Origin: Synaphobranchus kaupii
Taxonomy: Eukaryota; Chordata; Actinopteri; Anguilliformes; Synaphobranchidae
DNA length: 64,000 bases
Assembly (NCBI GenBank): GCA_029718625.1
Contig: CM056381.1
Location: 53,996,157-54,060,156, forward strand
Direction: 5' to 3'
Shown: piece by piece, positions 1 to 10,884 of the stretch
How positions within the stretch are numbered: the first letter of the stretch is position 1
Layout: each line of letters begins with the position of its first letter
Notes under the pieces: model-generated
Seen by the model: the letters and a program-made list of their open reading frames with translations, nothing else
The model's database searches: none
Told to the model about the DNA's origin: nothing
Program-made: the position numbers and the translations under genes

Positions 1-429
1 CATCCATGGTTTTAAGTTCGAACTGAAGAAGAAGCTGTATCATTCAGAAATTTGCTACAGAATACATTTATTTCAGAATAGTCACATACAGTACAGTGTT
101 TCCCCTAGATTTTTTTTCAGGCCGGGTGGTAGGCCCCTCGAAACTACCAGTGTTGTTGCGCGTACACGGTGTCATCAAACGCGCGTGCGGGGCCGAGGTA
201 GTATCATCGCGCAGGTCGGGGGTACGGAGAGTCCACATGGGGAGGGTGTTGGTAACAAAGTGGTGCATTTCTCCATTCTGAGCTAAAATAACATTTGCTC
301 ACAAAGGCGTATGGTAAATAAATATTAGTTATTTATAATATTAATAAACTTAAAACAGAACTTATATACAATAAACCCCCCTTAGCTTCACAAATGATAT
401 TCAGAACTATACAACTTAAACCCAGGACA

Positions 430-568
430 AGGAGTTTGTTTCTACCGGTTTTTAAGGACTGTTTCTGGATCAGCTATCTTTGCAGCACTGTAGAGCTGCT
501 TTTGAGACTCCTCCATAGTGCTGATCCATAATCAGTCCTTAAAAACAGGCAGAATCAAACTCCTGCCT
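430..568. repeat. Foldback repeat
   Basis: Two arms of about 35 bp face each other. The left arm (about 431-464) contains GGTTTTTAAGGACTG and the right arm (about 531-567) contains CAGTCCTTAAAAAC. The sequence between them is partly self-complementary. It looks like a small foldback or MITE-type repeat. No target duplication was found. Confidence 0.45.
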
Positions 569-1176
569 CTGCAGAATTAGCTTTTACTCTACACTAAAAT
601 GTAATAGTTCTGGTCAGATAGCGAAACGGACGAAAGTGCGCCATTTTGCGTAGAGGCGGAAACTATAATTACACCCTCATAATATCAGCTTTGCCATTGA
701 AAATTTAATTAGGCCTAACGGGAAACCGAAGCTGTTTTGGCAAGGGTTTTTCCAGATGCTATTTTGATCATTCCAGCATTCTGCGGTAAGGGAAATATTG
801 CAGCTACATAAAAGAAAAAAAAAAAAAGATTATATTAAAAAAAAGAATAATATAATTTTTTTTTTTTAAGTACCGAACGTCGGAAAATTCTAATACCGAA
901 CCGTTTTTTTTTTTAAGTATCGAAAAAGTACCGAAGTTTCGGTGTACCGTGCAACACTAACCACCACACATGAAAATCACTCATAAACCTCACAAGTCAT
1001 ATGAAGTAGGCTATATGAAAACATACACTGTTGATATACAGAGTAGTAGTCCATAAGATTTCAGTCATAGCAAAACATGTAGGCCTAATTGTCATACATA
1101 GTGGATTTCAAATGGTAGCAATAAAAACAATAGGTGAAAGTATCCATTGAATAGCCTAGTGCAATCACAGTCTACT

Positions 1177-1215
1177 CGTGTGTGTGCGTGTGTGTGTGCG
1201 TGCGTGCGTGCGTGC

Positions 1216-1250
<35 letters not shown>

Positions 1251-1279
1251 CAGCAGTGTGTGTGTGTGTGTGTGTGTGT
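1177..1279. repeat. TG/GC dinucleotide microsatellite
   Basis: A run of TG with interspersed TGCG steps, interrupted once near 1,250. Confidence 0.9.
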
Positions 1280-1658
1280 ACAGGACGTGAATGACTGCTG
1301 GAGCTTCCAGTACCCGCAGCTGGTCTCCGGCCAGCTCAACATAGTTTTAGAATACTTCTAATGTAAACAGACTGAAAGATTTAGATACACATTTAAAAAG
1401 CTACCTACCAATATTATCACATGTTAGCTATCACTATTGGTATTAGGTATACGAGGAATAGAGAAATAGCCTACTTAAAACTGCAATAGGGAAATACAAA
1501 GACTTTTCCTACAGGTCACTATCATGGGTTGGTGCACATGCTCTAAGAGTATGAATTTGGCTTGAGAGAAGGTTTGAACCAATCTGCCCAGTGATGAGTA
1601 CATGTTGTTTGAAATACAGAAGACCAACATAGCTACAGAACTGTATAGCAGTCATATA

Positions 1659-2212
1659 CAGTACTGTGCAAAAGTCTTAGGCACATGTAAAGAAAATCCT
1701 TAAGGCGAATATCCTTTCAAAAATAATTAAATTAAAAGTTTCAAAATATCAAACAATTCACTACAAAGAACAGTAAACAATAAAAAACAGAATCAAATCA
1801 ATATTTGGTGTGACCACCCTTTCCCTTTAAAACAGCATCAACTCTCTTTGGTACACTGTTGTTCAGCTTTATAAGACAATCAGCTGGTAGATTGTTCCAA
1901 GCATTTTGGAGAACTTGCCACTGTTCTTCTGCAGAATTTGGCTGTCTCGCTTGCTTCTGTCTGTCCAGGTAATCCCAGACAGCCTCGTGATGTTGAGAAC
2001 AGGCCTCTGTGGAGACCATACCATCTGTTGCAGAACTACTTGTTCTTCTTTTCTCTGACGAAAGTTCAATTAAGTTTTTGGAAAATCAACGTTTTGAAAT
2101 CTACAATTTGCTCTTTTCTACTGACACACTCATGCAGAAGACAAAAAATAAACATCTAAGAAAGAAATCTACATAAACAATCTAGGGCGCCTAAGACATT
2201 TGCACAGTACTG
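1659..2212 (-). mobile_element. Tc1-like deletion derivative, TA flanked
   Basis: Inverted ends CAGTACTGTGCAAAAGTCTTA and its mate lie between TA dinucleotides at 1,657-1,658 and 2,213-2,214, giving a 554-bp element. The minus strand keeps the C-terminal part of a Tc1/mariner transposase (about 1,798-2,019), ending in the family-typical tail VLKGKGGHTKY. The catalytic DDE part and the paired DNA-binding domain are missing, so the element is non-autonomous. Confidence 0.8.
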
Positions 2213-2885
2213 TATAAAAAATGGAGTACTGGAAATCCCTGATAGTGTAGAGAGCTGAGGTTTGGCTTGGTGGTGCTCATTTGAATTTCCTGTCTTTTGC
2301 GGGTTTTGACTAATCCAAACTTCACACTTAAAGCCTAGTTTTTTGTTATTAATAGTTTCAGCTTTTTACTTTTCTTTTATACTCTGAAGGCATTATTAAC
2401 AGGGTGTAATTTTCATAAGTAACTTCCCGCTGCAATTTCCTGCTTTATAAGAACCATCAATTAGCCCAAGGCACTCACCCAAGGCCTTCTGAGGATGATT
2501 CTACTATTTCGCTCTGGAAAAGAAAAGCAAATGTAAATATGAAATGCAAATATAAATTACATTTTCAAATACTCGCTGATATATCAGAATATTTCAAATG
2601 CCTCAAAAGTAGTATTAAATAATATTAGTATTAAAGTGAAGTTTAAAGTAGTTCAAAGTAGATTTTAGTTTTGTTGTTACTATACTGTTAGTAATTGTTA
2701 TCATTGCTTACACTAAATTTCTATGAAACTCTTGATATTTTTGTAACACGGCTTTGTAATAGTTCTTATGACTATAAATGTTTGGAAAAGTATTACATGT
2801 TTTCCATGTGAATGTATAAATGTTATGCAGTGTTTATTTTATTTTACATATTTATAAATAAATCTGAAATGAATATCCTGTATTT

Positions 2886-2981
<96 letters not shown>

Positions 2982-3660
2982 ATGGGCCTTGTTTCTCTCG
3001 GAAAAGCTGTAACAGATACTATTGGTTGGTCAGCAGTAAATTTACATTCAGTTCAGGAAATTAATTGAAATTCAATGAATGAATTAAAAAATAGCCATAA
3101 TATTCTATGACGATTTTATCCAGAATTGAATTTACCCTAGCTTTGAATCTAAAGTATAAAAACTAAAGAGAGCAAGAGTAGCAACATGTAAAAAGGAAAA
3201 GAAGAAAGCAGAAGAGAGAAAAAGAAGGAAGAAAAAAGGAGAAGGAGGTGCAGATTATGGATTCAGAGACAAGTGAGTGCTACCTTAAACCATGGAATTA
3301 CTTTTAGAAAGCAGATTTGATTTGATTTATCCGATCCAAACATCTCCAACTAGCTGAATATTCGGAAACTCACATGATCCTGTCTACATGTCTATTTATA
3401 TACAATTAATTTGACTTGTCAGTAGACTCTTTAATGTCTTACGGATTGAAAACAGACCTGCTGCCATCTAGTGCCTGCAGTGTCAGATCTGAGGTTTTTT
3501 CATTTGGTGAACATTAAAAAATACATTTTGTTTAAAAAAATTTAAAAAAAGTTTTGAATCAGCTATGCATTAACCATTTGCAGAATAGATAGTTCTAGTG
3601 TTTTTATAAAAACTGACTAGCTTTCATTTTATGAGCACAACACAAATTAGAATTTTTTAC
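2213..3660. other. Unassigned intergenic stretch
   Basis: AT-rich DNA without a recognisable gene. Besides the CA microsatellite there is a purine-rich stretch near 3,165-3,250. I see no coding signal. Confidence 0.5.
2889..2977. repeat. CA dinucleotide microsatellite
   Basis: About 44 uninterrupted CA units. The open frame across it encodes only alternating His and Thr and is not a gene. Confidence 0.95.
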
Positions 3661-3684
3661 TCAGTGACTTAATTTCACACATAT

Positions 3685-4106
3685 AGAAACATTGGTATCG
3701 CCAGTGAAGATCACTGACAGTACTGAAAATGCAAAGCAAAGCATCAGGTGTGGCACACTGGAGCCACATCCACAGATAGACCACACCTCTGTCACAGTCC
3801 CAGGGGTTAAGGGAGAAGTCCAGGCCCTGGCCGGCGCTAGTGCGAAGTGCAAGCAGTTTATCCAGCAGGCTGGGAGGCTGGGAGGCAGGGTGCGTAGGTG
3901 GTTCTGGCTCAGATTCAGGAAGTCAAGGCGGGGGAGTCCCTGAAACATGCTGGAGGAGAGCTTCTCGAGTCTGTTCTCCTGGAGGAACATGTGGGTCAGG
4001 TTTGGAGTGTGCTGGAAGGAGGAGGGGTCCAGGGAGCTCAGCTTGTTCTCCTCCAGATGAAGCCGTTCCAGGTATGTTACTGTGTGCAGGGCAGCAGCAG
4101 GGATTT
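3685..4106 (-). pseudogene. lrg1-like partial duplicate (pseudogene)
   Basis: This segment matches the 3' part and 3' flank of the intact lrg1-like gene at 16,072-17,085. It encodes a recognisable LRR stretch (LQENRLEKLSSSMFQGLPRL), against SGIFLGLPHL in the intact copy. Relative to that copy it has a small insertion in the segment equivalent to the LRR/LRRCT junction (near 3,870), which shifts the frame. About 34 bp are deleted near 3,762, and the final coding segment is missing. The similarity stops abruptly near 4,106, within the codons matching the intact gene near 16,530. The 3' flank motif (GAAACATTGG near 3,687) is shared with 15,720. This is a truncated duplicate and not a processed copy, because non-transcribed flank is included. 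Confidence 0.85.
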
Positions 4107-4350
4107 TAACCCATTAAGTGCCACGGGCGACATAAGTCCACAAAAATACCAACGTTCTAAAGTGCCAAAGGCTCTTGATAGTGAGAACAACAGAAAATGC
4201 TGTTACTAGCTAAATAAACCATGACATGTTGCCCAAACATTATCTGTATGAGTGGGCCGAGCTCATCGCATATTTTTTGACTCCAGTCCAGTCCCGGCAG
4301 ACGCTTGACCTGTCGAGGACCTCCGCTTCGCTCATTATTTTTTGGTCAAT

Positions 4351-4574
4351 ATTACATTACATTACATTATAGGCATTTAGCAGACGCTCTTATCCAGAGC
4401 GACTTACACAACTTCTTATTACATTTATCCATTTATACAGCTGGATATGTACTGAAGCAATTCAGGTTAAGTACCTTGCTCAAGGTTACAACGGCAGTGT
4501 CCTACCTGGGAATCGAACCTGCAACCTTTCTGTTACAAGTCCAGTTCCTTAACCATTATACTACACTGCCGCCC
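4351..4574 (-). mobile_element. tRNA-derived SINE
   Basis: Read on the minus strand, the element starts with a tRNA-like head. It carries an A-box-like TAGTATAATGG (4,552-4,562) and a B box GGTTCGATTCC (about 4,509-4,519). The body follows, then a tail with AGTCGCTCTGGATAAGAG and repeated TAATG units. This tail is the common fish L2-type tail that lets a SINE borrow LINE machinery. The head does not make a full tRNA cloverleaf, so it is not called a tRNA gene. Confidence 0.85.
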
Positions 4575-5220
4575 TATATTATTCGATAGCTGACCACCTC
4601 GGAGTGTATTATCCCACTTATTACATGGCTAATGAGGCTACCTTATGAAAGAAACTGATCGATAATTTGACATTAAATATTGAGTGTCAAATGTGATTTT
4701 ATTAGTCTACAAGCTTCCGCTAAAAAATAGGCTAAGCAGTCTCTAATAACAACGTTCTGATTGGTTTTTTAACAAAAGAAAAGGCTGCTGAGTTGCTCAA
4801 ATAAAAATCAGACGCTTGGTCATTAAGGCTTTGCATTACTGCTAAACTGAACATTTCCATTTACAGTGAAGTGAGATAATCAGAATGTAACTTCGGGAAT
4901 GTTGATGTTAACGTTTATGTCCTCTACATTTCCGTCTTGCCGGGGCTGCTCGGTTGGCGCACCTCAAGGCACAATGTTACTAATGTTACAAGTGGCACCA
5001 TTGTTATTTGTAATTACAAATAGCATGATGTTAGTATGTAGCGACACACAGACGTCTATGGCTGTGTCCGAATCAGCACACTTCCATATTATTAACTAGG
5101 CTTGTTCAGTAGACAGGATGACAAAGTCAAATTTTCTCAAAATGTAGTATACTTAAAGCACAACTTAAACTTTAGTTGAACTTTGGGTTGTGTAGTTACC
5201 AAAAGGTTACTGCTGAAACC
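4575..5220. other. Unassigned stretch left of the DIRS element
   Basis: No gene is recognised. The sequence is AT-rich. The DIRS-related terminal sequence may begin anywhere from about 5,140. Confidence 0.4.
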
Positions 5221-7730
5221 ATGTTCGATGAGTTCTAGATGACCGTTAGGGTCGCCAATATGGATGGATCTTCTGGGCCAGATGCATCGAGGCTTTTATA
5301 CCAGAATTTGTCATGGTACATGACCTCCGCATAGTGACGTAATTCCTCCCATAAAAGGGGGAGCGTCACTGTGGACGTCCTCGGGACAATTTTCTTGCCC
5401 ATAAAAAAGGTCCCTATGACCCCTGATAGTCATCCGGAACTCATAGAACATGGTTATAGCCGTAACCTTTCATTCTATTTAGTTCCTAAGACCATTAGGG
5501 TCGCCAATATGGATGACTTAATACCCAAAGTGTCATGAGAGACCATCATCCTTACGTGGATTCCAAGGCCGCAGGTAAGACGGTTGCACTGACCGTTGAG
5601 CCTGGCGCCACATGATAAAACCTTGTGAATGTGCAGGGGGACCCCACGTCGCTGCTTCACAAATTTCTTTAAGAGGTACGCCTTCCAGGGCTGCCCATGC
5701 ATACTTCTGGTGGATCGGCCCTGGATATCAATAGGTGAGGGTGTAGTGCTAGCCGCATAGGCCGTGGCTACTGCCTTCACTACCCATCGGGAGAGGCTTT
5801 GAGCCGAGAGCGCTGTCCCTTTGGTCTTGTCGTAGTAAACAAAAGAGTTGCCCTGTACGTCTGGAGGAAGCAGTAGCTTCGATGTAAACATCGCAGTGCA
5901 CGCACTGGACATATCAGGTGTGCGTCCCACAGGTCCTCACCTAGTGGGGGGCGAAGCGCCGCAAGCTTGATAAGCTAGTTGATGTGAAATGCCGAAATGA
6001 TTTCGGGCAGAAACGATGGATTCGGCCACAATGTGACCCCAGAGTCTGCTGGCCTTCACTTTAGATTCTCGCTGATGGAGAGAGCGCAGAGCTCACCAAA
6101 CGCGTTTTGCTGATGCCATCGCGAGCGGAAACGCTGTCTTTAAAAGAGAGAGCCTTAAGCCTTAAGGCTGATCATCCCGAGAGGCTCATAGGGCTGAACC
6201 ACTCTCAACACCAAGTGGAGATCCCAGGAGGGAGCTACCAGTGACCTCGCAGGTCTCAGCCGCTGGGCTTCCTTCAGGAACTGGCTGACCAGGTAATGGC
6301 TCCCTGCAGGCTTGTTATGTACTCAGACATGCCTGCTGGATATGACAGTGTGCTGGCTGCTTTCATGCCTGCTGGATATGACAGTGTGCTGGCTGCTTTC
6401 CCGTTATTAAGAACTGTAAGAAGTCCAATAGTACAGGAACCGGACAGTGTACGTGTCATGGTCTGCAGGCTTATGTTTTCTTTTATTTTTCGCTTTCCCT
6501 CTAGCGCCTATTGGACGTCTTTTCCTTGCTTAATTGTCCGTGTCGGGCTTTCGTTCGTTCCGACAATTAGTGAATGCACCTGTGCGGCTTTTCCGCTGGT
6601 TATTTAAACTCTGCGTCTTCCTTCTTCCGTGCTTCCATGTTATCTCTCATTTCACTGGTAGCCGGTACGGTATAGGACACGGAGACTGTTTTGCTTGAAG
6701 TCTCTTCAAGTAAAGCAGGAAGGTCCGGTTAGAGTTTAAAAGTTCGGGTTATTTTTAGATCTTCCTTTTCCCGTTTTCACTCTATTTTTCTGTCCTTGTT
6801 TCTCTAACCTCTTTGGTTTGCTGCTTTAATTATTTTTTCTCCTTCTAACTCTCTGCTGTTTGGAGTTAGAGGTGTTTAGCCTCACTGCTTGTCTTTTCAA
6901 GCTTGCTAGTTTTTCTTCCCTATTAGTGAGGTTGCTTTGATTTATTTAAATAAATAAATCTTACTGGCGGTTAGAGGTACTTAGTTTTCTGTTAATACCT
7001 ATTCTCGTAGTTCGAGTTTTGTCACCAGTATAATTCGGGCTGTTTTCTTTTCTCCACTTTAAGTCTCCGTTGCAGTGCTTCCTCGGATTGAGGACGGAGT
7101 TATTTTGGTTTTCCTTTTATTTATTTTTCCCTTTGCGGAGATCCTTCCGTTCTATTGGTCTGCACTTGGTGGAGACTTTCTGATTCCTTTCTGTCGCGTC
7201 TGGTCCTCCGAAACAGACCCTCCCCTTACAGTACATGGTCCGCACCTTCCCGTAAGCACCATGTGTTCAATGGCTGCCACATACACCCATAGGCCCTGCT
7301 CGTAGAGGGGGCTATGGGGTTAATTCGCGTCTGCTGGACAGGGGAGCCGCACTCTGTCAAACAGTGCCACTCTGTTGTTATAGCAGATCCTCCCGAAATT
7401 GAAATTTTCCAGGGTGGATCGCAAACAAGGCCAAGGACAGTGGGAAACCAGGGTTTCATTGGCTACCAGCAGGAGCTGCCCCTGTGCAGAGTCGCATTGA
7501 GCAGCGACTCGGGTGGAAATGCGTATAGCAGGCCGTCCGGCCACTCGTGCGCTAATGCATCTATCCCCAGGAGGCTTGAATACCTGTTCAGGGAGAACCA
7601 CTGGGGGCAATGAGCAAACAGGTTTGTTTGAGCATGACCGAAGCGCCGCCATATCTCCTCCACCACCTCAGGGTGGAGACACCATTTGCCGGGATGAATC
7701 TCCTGGCGAGATAGTACATCTGCTGTGCCG
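5221..7730 (-). mobile_element. DIRS-type tyrosine-recombinase retrotransposon, decayed
   Basis: On the minus strand the right part (about 7,730 to 7,231) encodes the end of the RT/RNase H module with DIRS-typical motifs: ADVLSRQEIHPGKW, then DALAHEWPDGLLYAFPP, then PWFPTVLGLVCDPPW. The next segment (APSTSRAYGCMWQPLNTWC) is the start of the tyrosine recombinase. A solo LTR then interrupts the reading frame (6,454-7,230). The frame resumes at 6,453 with a DIRS-like GKAASTL segment that is tandemly duplicated in frame. Further recombinase-like coding (about 5,475-5,930, with RSTRSM resembling the HSTR box) is broken by stops. The left terminal region (about 5,221-5,470) contains AACATGGTTATAGCCGTAAC, a sequence I associate with ends of fish DIRS elements. 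No intact ORF remains. Confidence 0.7.
6454..7230. mobile_element. Solo LTR inserted in the DIRS recombinase gene
   Basis: A 777-bp segment begins TGTCATGG and ends CCCTTACA (TG...CA). It is flanked by GTACG (6,449-6,453) and GTACA (7,231-7,235), a near-perfect 5-bp target duplication. Removing it joins two halves of the DIRS recombinase reading frame, as expected of a clean insertion. No internal retrotransposon genes are present. The LTR family was not identified. Confidence 0.65.
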
Positions 7731-7760
7731 GCTATATTTGTAAATTTATACAAAGAGTGT
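7231..7760 (-). pseudogene. DIRS RT/RNase H end and recombinase start (pseudogene)
   Basis: Two overlapping minus-strand frames (7,226-7,459 and 7,320-7,783) together carry the C-terminal RNase H-type and linker motifs of a DIRS polyprotein plus the recombinase N-terminus. The need to switch frames shows at least one indel. The start of the polyprotein is absent: similarity stops near 7,731, where unrelated repeat sequence begins. Confidence 0.65.
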
Positions 7761-7813
7761 GGAGGGATATAATCAGGTGTCAAACAGTGGTCATTATTTC
7801 TGTATTGACCAAA
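7731..7813. repeat. Direct repeat copy 1 (mate at 8,691-8,772)
   Basis: Begins GCTATATTTGTAAATTTATA. It is nearly identical to 8,691-8,772, exactly 960 bp away. A related, more diverged copy lies near 42,470-42,575. Its left edge coincides with the truncation of the DIRS element. Confidence 0.75.
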
Positions 7814-8690
7814 AGTACTATTTTCTTCAACGTTGTTAGCAAGCTACCAGAAAAGACTAGCAAATGTGAGCAGGTCGGTTTGTTTACCATAGATATATCC
7901 TACCAGGAACACTTGCTTCCGTGGAAATTTGGACCAATGAGTGGTTTCTGTCACTGTTTCTGGCGTAAGAATTACCTACCAGATCTACATTCCAAATGAA
8001 ATACGAAAAAGCCAGGTAAGGGCCTTTTAATAAAAATTAAAAAAAGTATGAGGACTGGTTATTGTTTGTATTTACAGAATCCACTTTGTTCACATTCGTA
8101 TACGTGCTAGAAGTCTCATTTTGAGACCGTTTTAGCTGCCCTATAGAAGTGAATGGAGAGTGCCAAATACCTTATTCTGGATTATCAGCCCAGGGGAGCA
8201 CAAAGCAACTAACGAACATATTTCGCCATCATTTGGACTCATATGATGGCCAGGTAACTACAAAACCCAAAGTTCTACCAAAGTTCAGTTGTGCTTTAAA
8301 ACCCCCACATGATATACTAACTTCCGGGGTTTCATTGAATATATTCGGGAGCGCACTTTTCAAGAAGTATGCAAACATTTTGGTTGCATTAATATGACAC
8401 ACAACTTTGTTTTAAAAATTAGCTGACTTCGCTTTCAATAACAACAAAACAACATGTGACATGGCCGCGCAAGGGTGGGACATCTTACAGTACTTCCACA
8501 GGTTGGAAAATGGTATGGAGGATATTTTTTTTTTTTGCGTACTAAACAGCACACATCTGCCAGTACACTGTACACAGGAGACAGGACGCAGTAGATAGGG
8601 CTCTGATTTGGACACAGCCTTTGTAATATGTTGGACATGCGTCGGGGCTTATTTTGAAACAATTGACCCGCTCGCTATTTTATTATGTAG
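7814..8690. other. Unassigned stretch between direct repeats
   Basis: No gene or family recognised. Short open frames have no recognisable motif. Confidence 0.4.
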
Positions 8691-8772
8691 GCTATATTTG
8701 TAAATTTATACAAAGAGTGTGGAGGGATATAATAGGTGTGAAACAGTGGTCATTATTTCTGTATTGACCAAT
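8691..8772. repeat. Direct repeat copy 2 (mate at 7,731-7,813)
   Basis: Second copy of the roughly 83-bp repeat. It is followed by ATTGACCAATCA-type motifs repeated near 8,770 and 8,815. The same motif block recurs near 42,535, so this is part of a dispersed repeat. Confidence 0.75.
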
Positions 8773-8984
8773 CAAATCGAGCATTCAACAAAGCCCTGTA
8801 ATAACAGAAATATTGACCAATCAGAATCGGACATTCAGCAAAGCCGTGTAATAATGTGTTTTATTAGAGGTTTGAACATCGACAGGATAAATAAATAAAA
8901 ATTTTAATGTTGGCAGCCATATTGGCTAGGCGCTACAGTGATTATAGGGTTCTGGGACACTCTCATTGAATGAGTTGAATGAGG

Positions 8985-9180
8985 AATTTCTCTGATATCA
9001 ATCTGTTATCAACTACATTTTCAGCAGCTTCAATTACTCCACTGAAAATTTCAACTAAGATCAGCAGAATTTGTTCAATACAATTGCAATTGCAACCCAG
9101 CTCCATTTCCTCATCACATTTTATATATATTGTCTAATATTAAATTATATTTTAATATGTTTACACTGTTTGTTAATTGT
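8985..9180. repeat. Duplicated lrg1 upstream flank, part 1
   Basis: Aligns with about 17,757-17,950, upstream of the intact lrg1-like gene. Shared blocks include AACTACATTTTCAGCAGCTT and TTTCCTCATCACATTTT. The alignment is broken at 9,180 by the L2 insertion and resumes at 10,071. With 3,685-4,106 it marks a second, direct-orientation copy of the lrg1 locus. Confidence 0.8.
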
Positions 9181-10063
9181 CTCTCCATCACGGTTGATGG
9201 GACCATAGTGGCTGCCTCCCGCTCTGCAAGGAAACTGGGGGTGGTCCTGCACGACCAGCTGGACTTCAAAGAGCACATCAGGGCAACGGCACGGTCCTGC
9301 AGGTTCCTCCTGTACTACATCAGGAGGATTTGACCATACCTGACCACCTACTCCATCCAGCTTCTTGTCCAGACCATAGTCACCTCACGCCTGGACTACT
9401 GCAACTCCCTGCTCGCAAGCCTACCAGCCTGCGCCATTCGGCCTCTTCAACTGATCCAGAACGCAGCTGTCCAGCTTGTGTTCAACCTCCCGAAATTTTC
9501 GCACGTCACCCCCCTGCTGAGGTCACTCCACTGGCTGCCAGTTGCAGCCAGGATCAGGTTCAAAGTTCTGACCCTGGCCTATACTGCAGCCAATAGGACA
9601 GGCCCCGCCTACCTGCAGGACTTAATCCAGAACTATGTTCCTGCTCGACCACTTTGCTCTTCTACAGCAGGGCGACTCACACTTCCCCCCCTCCATGTCA
9701 ACAGCTCTCGCTTGTCCCAATTGCGTAGCTTTCCAACCCTGCCAGCGTTCCGTCATGGCCTGAAGACACACCTCTTCAGCTTGACTGCTATACTAATCTA
9801 GGACCTTTTCTCGTGGTACTTGTTCCCTGTGTTTTCTTGTCTGTTTGTTATAGTTTATAATAGTATATAGAATAGAATTATAGTATAGCTGATTTACCAA
9901 CAGCTTACTGTGAACTACATTCAATGTTCATTACTAGGGATAGCTGCTACGTTGTGCAAAGGATGTGCTTGTCTTATCTGTTCTGTAGTTACTTCGATGG
10001 CGTTTCTGTATGCACTTATTGTATGTCGCTTTGGATAAAAGCGTCTGCTAAATGACTGTAATG
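9181..10063 (+). mobile_element. L2-clade LINE, 5' truncated
   Basis: The plus-strand frames encode the C-terminal part of an L2-type reverse transcriptase protein. Motifs include SARKLGVVLHDQLDFKEHI, then LLRSLHWLPVAARIRFKVL, then a FRHGLKTHLF ending. At least two frame changes occur (near 9,330 and 9,478). The 3' end has the L2 hallmark TCGCTTTGGATAAAAGCGTC followed by short TGTAATG repeats. A 7-bp duplication, TAATTGT, flanks the insert (9,174-9,180 and 10,064-10,070). The related sequence at 17,945 has one copy of this site and no insert, which fixes the boundaries. Confidence 0.85.
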
Positions 10064-10070
10064 TAATTGT

Positions 10071-10162
10071 GCACAACAATGCACCAATGTATTATTGTTA
10101 CTGTTATTATAATAATATAATATATGTATATTATGAATTATTCATCAATAATAATAATAATG

Positions 10163-10210
<48 letters not shown>

Positions 10211-10510
10211 AATAATAATAATAATAATAATTATTATTATTATTATTATTATATATATGGCATATATTTACATGTTAATAGAAATTAAATCCCATAGATT
10301 CTGTGTTTTAGGCTTGTGAATATCTGTGATTTTTCCCTCTCTTTGGCTGTCTAAAATCTGTCAACAAGCTCTTCTTTCAAAACTGTTTCAACACTATTGA
10401 CTCAAAATCTTGATGGTCAGTCTGTTTCCCCATGATTCAGCTAGTGCAGTGTTACACTAAGTAAACAGTGTTAGGTATAGAGAAAACACAGTTTCAGTTA
10501 CTTTACTGAC
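10071..10510. repeat. Duplicated lrg1 upstream flank, part 2
   Basis: Continues the alignment to about 17,950-18,235. Shared blocks include GGCATATATTTACAT, CTGTTTCAACACTATTGACT and AAACAGTG. The copy here has been expanded by an ATT microsatellite (10,140-10,253). Confidence 0.8.
10140..10253. repeat. ATT/AAT trinucleotide microsatellite
   Basis: Runs of ATT and AAT units on both strands, partly palindromic. They interrupt the lrg1-flank duplicate. At the matching place in the intact copy (about 17,965) only a few ATA/AAT units exist. Confidence 0.9.
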
Positions 10511-10884
10511 TGAGGACTGGAAAATAAAGATAATTGACTCTTACAAAGCAGGGAAAGGCTATAGGTAGGTAGCTAGACACATTCAGCCTAGAATTTCCAC
10601 TGGAAGTTCAGGTAAGCTCTCCGGGAACCGTCACCTTATCGTGGTGGAAAGGTTTGTGCGTCCCTATGAACCTGGGAGCTGTGTTGTCTGGAACCTTGTG
10701 TTCCTGGTAGGGACTCCCATGGCAAATTAGTCTCAGGCGAGGGGCCAGACTAAGAATGGTTCAAGAAAACCCCCATTGAACATCAGAACAGAAGCTTAGT
10801 GACCCTGCCCGGAGGAAGCCCGGGGCCCCCTTCTGGAGCCAGGCCCAGAAGGAGGACCCGTCAGCGAGCGCCTGGTGGCCGGGC

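Larger units (their letters stand above)
1..1658. other. Intergenic DNA with hAT-like repeat ends
   Basis: No gene is recognised. A hAT-type terminus (CAGTGTTTCCCC) begins near 93. A different hAT-like end lies at about 840-958, where pyrimidine tracts alternate with GTACCGAA-type motifs and finish in CCGTGCAACACT, the reverse complement of a common fish hAT end. Neither end has a mate that I can find, so both are treated as fragments. The two open frames near 68-281 are repeat-derived. Confidence 0.4.

Noticed and set aside
2812..3012. 66-codon frame rich in His and Thr
   Set aside because: It is a translated CA microsatellite. The same applies to the frames over 41,101-41,165 and 60,430-60,513.
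4351..4574. tRNA gene on the minus strand
   Set aside because: A and B boxes are present, but no full cloverleaf or acceptor stem follows, and the sequence runs into a LINE-type tail. It is a SINE.
5475..5930. A 151-codon frame as a stand-alone host gene
   Set aside because: It lies inside DIRS-like sequence, shows a weak recombinase-like RSTR box and has no exon structure.
9130..9333. Start of the L2 open frame at 9,130
   Set aside because: The first 17 codons are lrg1-flank sequence shared with 17,900. The LINE begins at 9,181.
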